Origin: Clytia hemisphaerica
Taxonomy: Eukaryota; Cnidaria; Hydrozoa; Leptothecata; Clytiidae
Direction: 5' to 3'
Length of the DNA: 64,000 nt
Assembly (NCBI GenBank): GCA_902728285.1
Contig: CACVBU010000811.1
Span: 170,101-234,100 of the forward strand
Below, in pieces: positions 63,808 through 64,000 of the stretch (its first letter is position 1; each line of letters begins with the position of its first letter). The translations under genes and the position numbers were made by a program. The notes under the pieces were generated by a model. That model did no database searches and was not told the DNA's origin. It saw nothing but the letters and a program-made list of their open reading frames with translations.

Positions 63808-64000
63808 CTAGGAGAGGGTTCTTTGTGTTGCCATGCGGTGATTCAATGAACTTCTCAACACCATTTTTCCATCGATAAAGCACATAATAAAAATCAAGCA
63901 TATTACCATCCTTCTCCAGTTCGACAATTAAATGTGTGAAATCATTGTTTTTGTTGTATCGATAATGTCTTATGAGTTTATAAATACAATTTTTGTCTAC
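63808..64000 (-). CDS. MULE transposase upstream exon (runs off the window)
   Basis: The minus strand from 64000 reads VDKNCIYKLIRHYRYNKNND, FTHLIVELEKDGNMLDFYYV, LYRWKNGVEKFIESPHGNTK, NPLL and ends at donor CTAG|GTAATTG (63808). It joins in phase to GNYARKDPQ at 62902. The segment precedes the catalytic domain and the real start lies beyond the window. Confidence 0.7.

Noticed and set aside
1-64000. tRNA, rRNA or other structured RNA genes
   Set aside because: I saw no A/B-box tRNA pair with cloverleaf potential and no rRNA-like stretch by eye; a tRNAscan or Rfam search would be needed to exclude them fully.

Overview
This window looks like AT-rich genomic DNA of an invertebrate animal, most likely an early-branching one such as a cnidarian. 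The lineage is my inference from the spectrum of elements and the AT/intron character; no sequence here fixes it. There is no bacterial gene organisation and I recognised no rRNA or tRNA. Almost everything I can identify is a transposable element or a gene broken by one. Many boundaries can be set from target-site duplications (TSDs) and terminal inverted repeats (TIRs) visible in the sequence.

0-11 kb: a hAT-like transposase fragment (641-1012), a small MITE, a LINE reverse-transcriptase tail (1395-1830) and a Tc1/mariner remnant (2635-2793). The remnant is cut by an 8.4-kb two-gene DNA transposon (2794-11213) with 53-bp TIRs. One gene encodes a SAP / SWIM zinc finger / YqaJ-type nuclease / PHD protein (+). 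The other, convergent, encodes a THAP + DDE transposase (-). The best family fit is an ISL2EU-like element.

11-28.7 kb: a nest at least six levels deep. A DIRS retroelement (gag, RT, RNase H, tyrosine-recombinase start) is split by LINE-A. LINE-A is split by LINE-B of the same family. LINE-B is split by a BEL/Pao LTR retrotransposon on the minus strand. That is split by a hAT transposon with an 8-bp TSD, which is split by a TTAA-inserting DNA element. MITEs and another retroelement fragment sit inside several layers. The TSD of every junction is visible, so the order of insertion can be read off.

28.7-37.9 kb: a zinc-ribbon fragment of an integrase-like gene, a broken alpha-kinase gene (-) interrupted by an 870-bp foldback element, and a series of MITEs with dense short subterminal motifs.

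37.9-54.4 kb: a 16.5-kb EnSpm/CACTA transposon with CACTA termini, an ATA TSD and 312-bp TIRs. It carries a multi-exon TNP2-type transposase (-) and a divergent four-exon gene (+) for a novel accessory protein. A cluster of the same palindromic motif that fills the TIRs lies 100-260 bp upstream of the accessory gene, suggesting transposase binding at an internal promoter.

54.4-64 kb: a broken rve-type integrase gene (-), a second copy of the TTAA element, several MITEs and tandem repeats, and the 3' part of a spliced MULE (Mutator-like) transposase gene (-) that runs off the end of the window.
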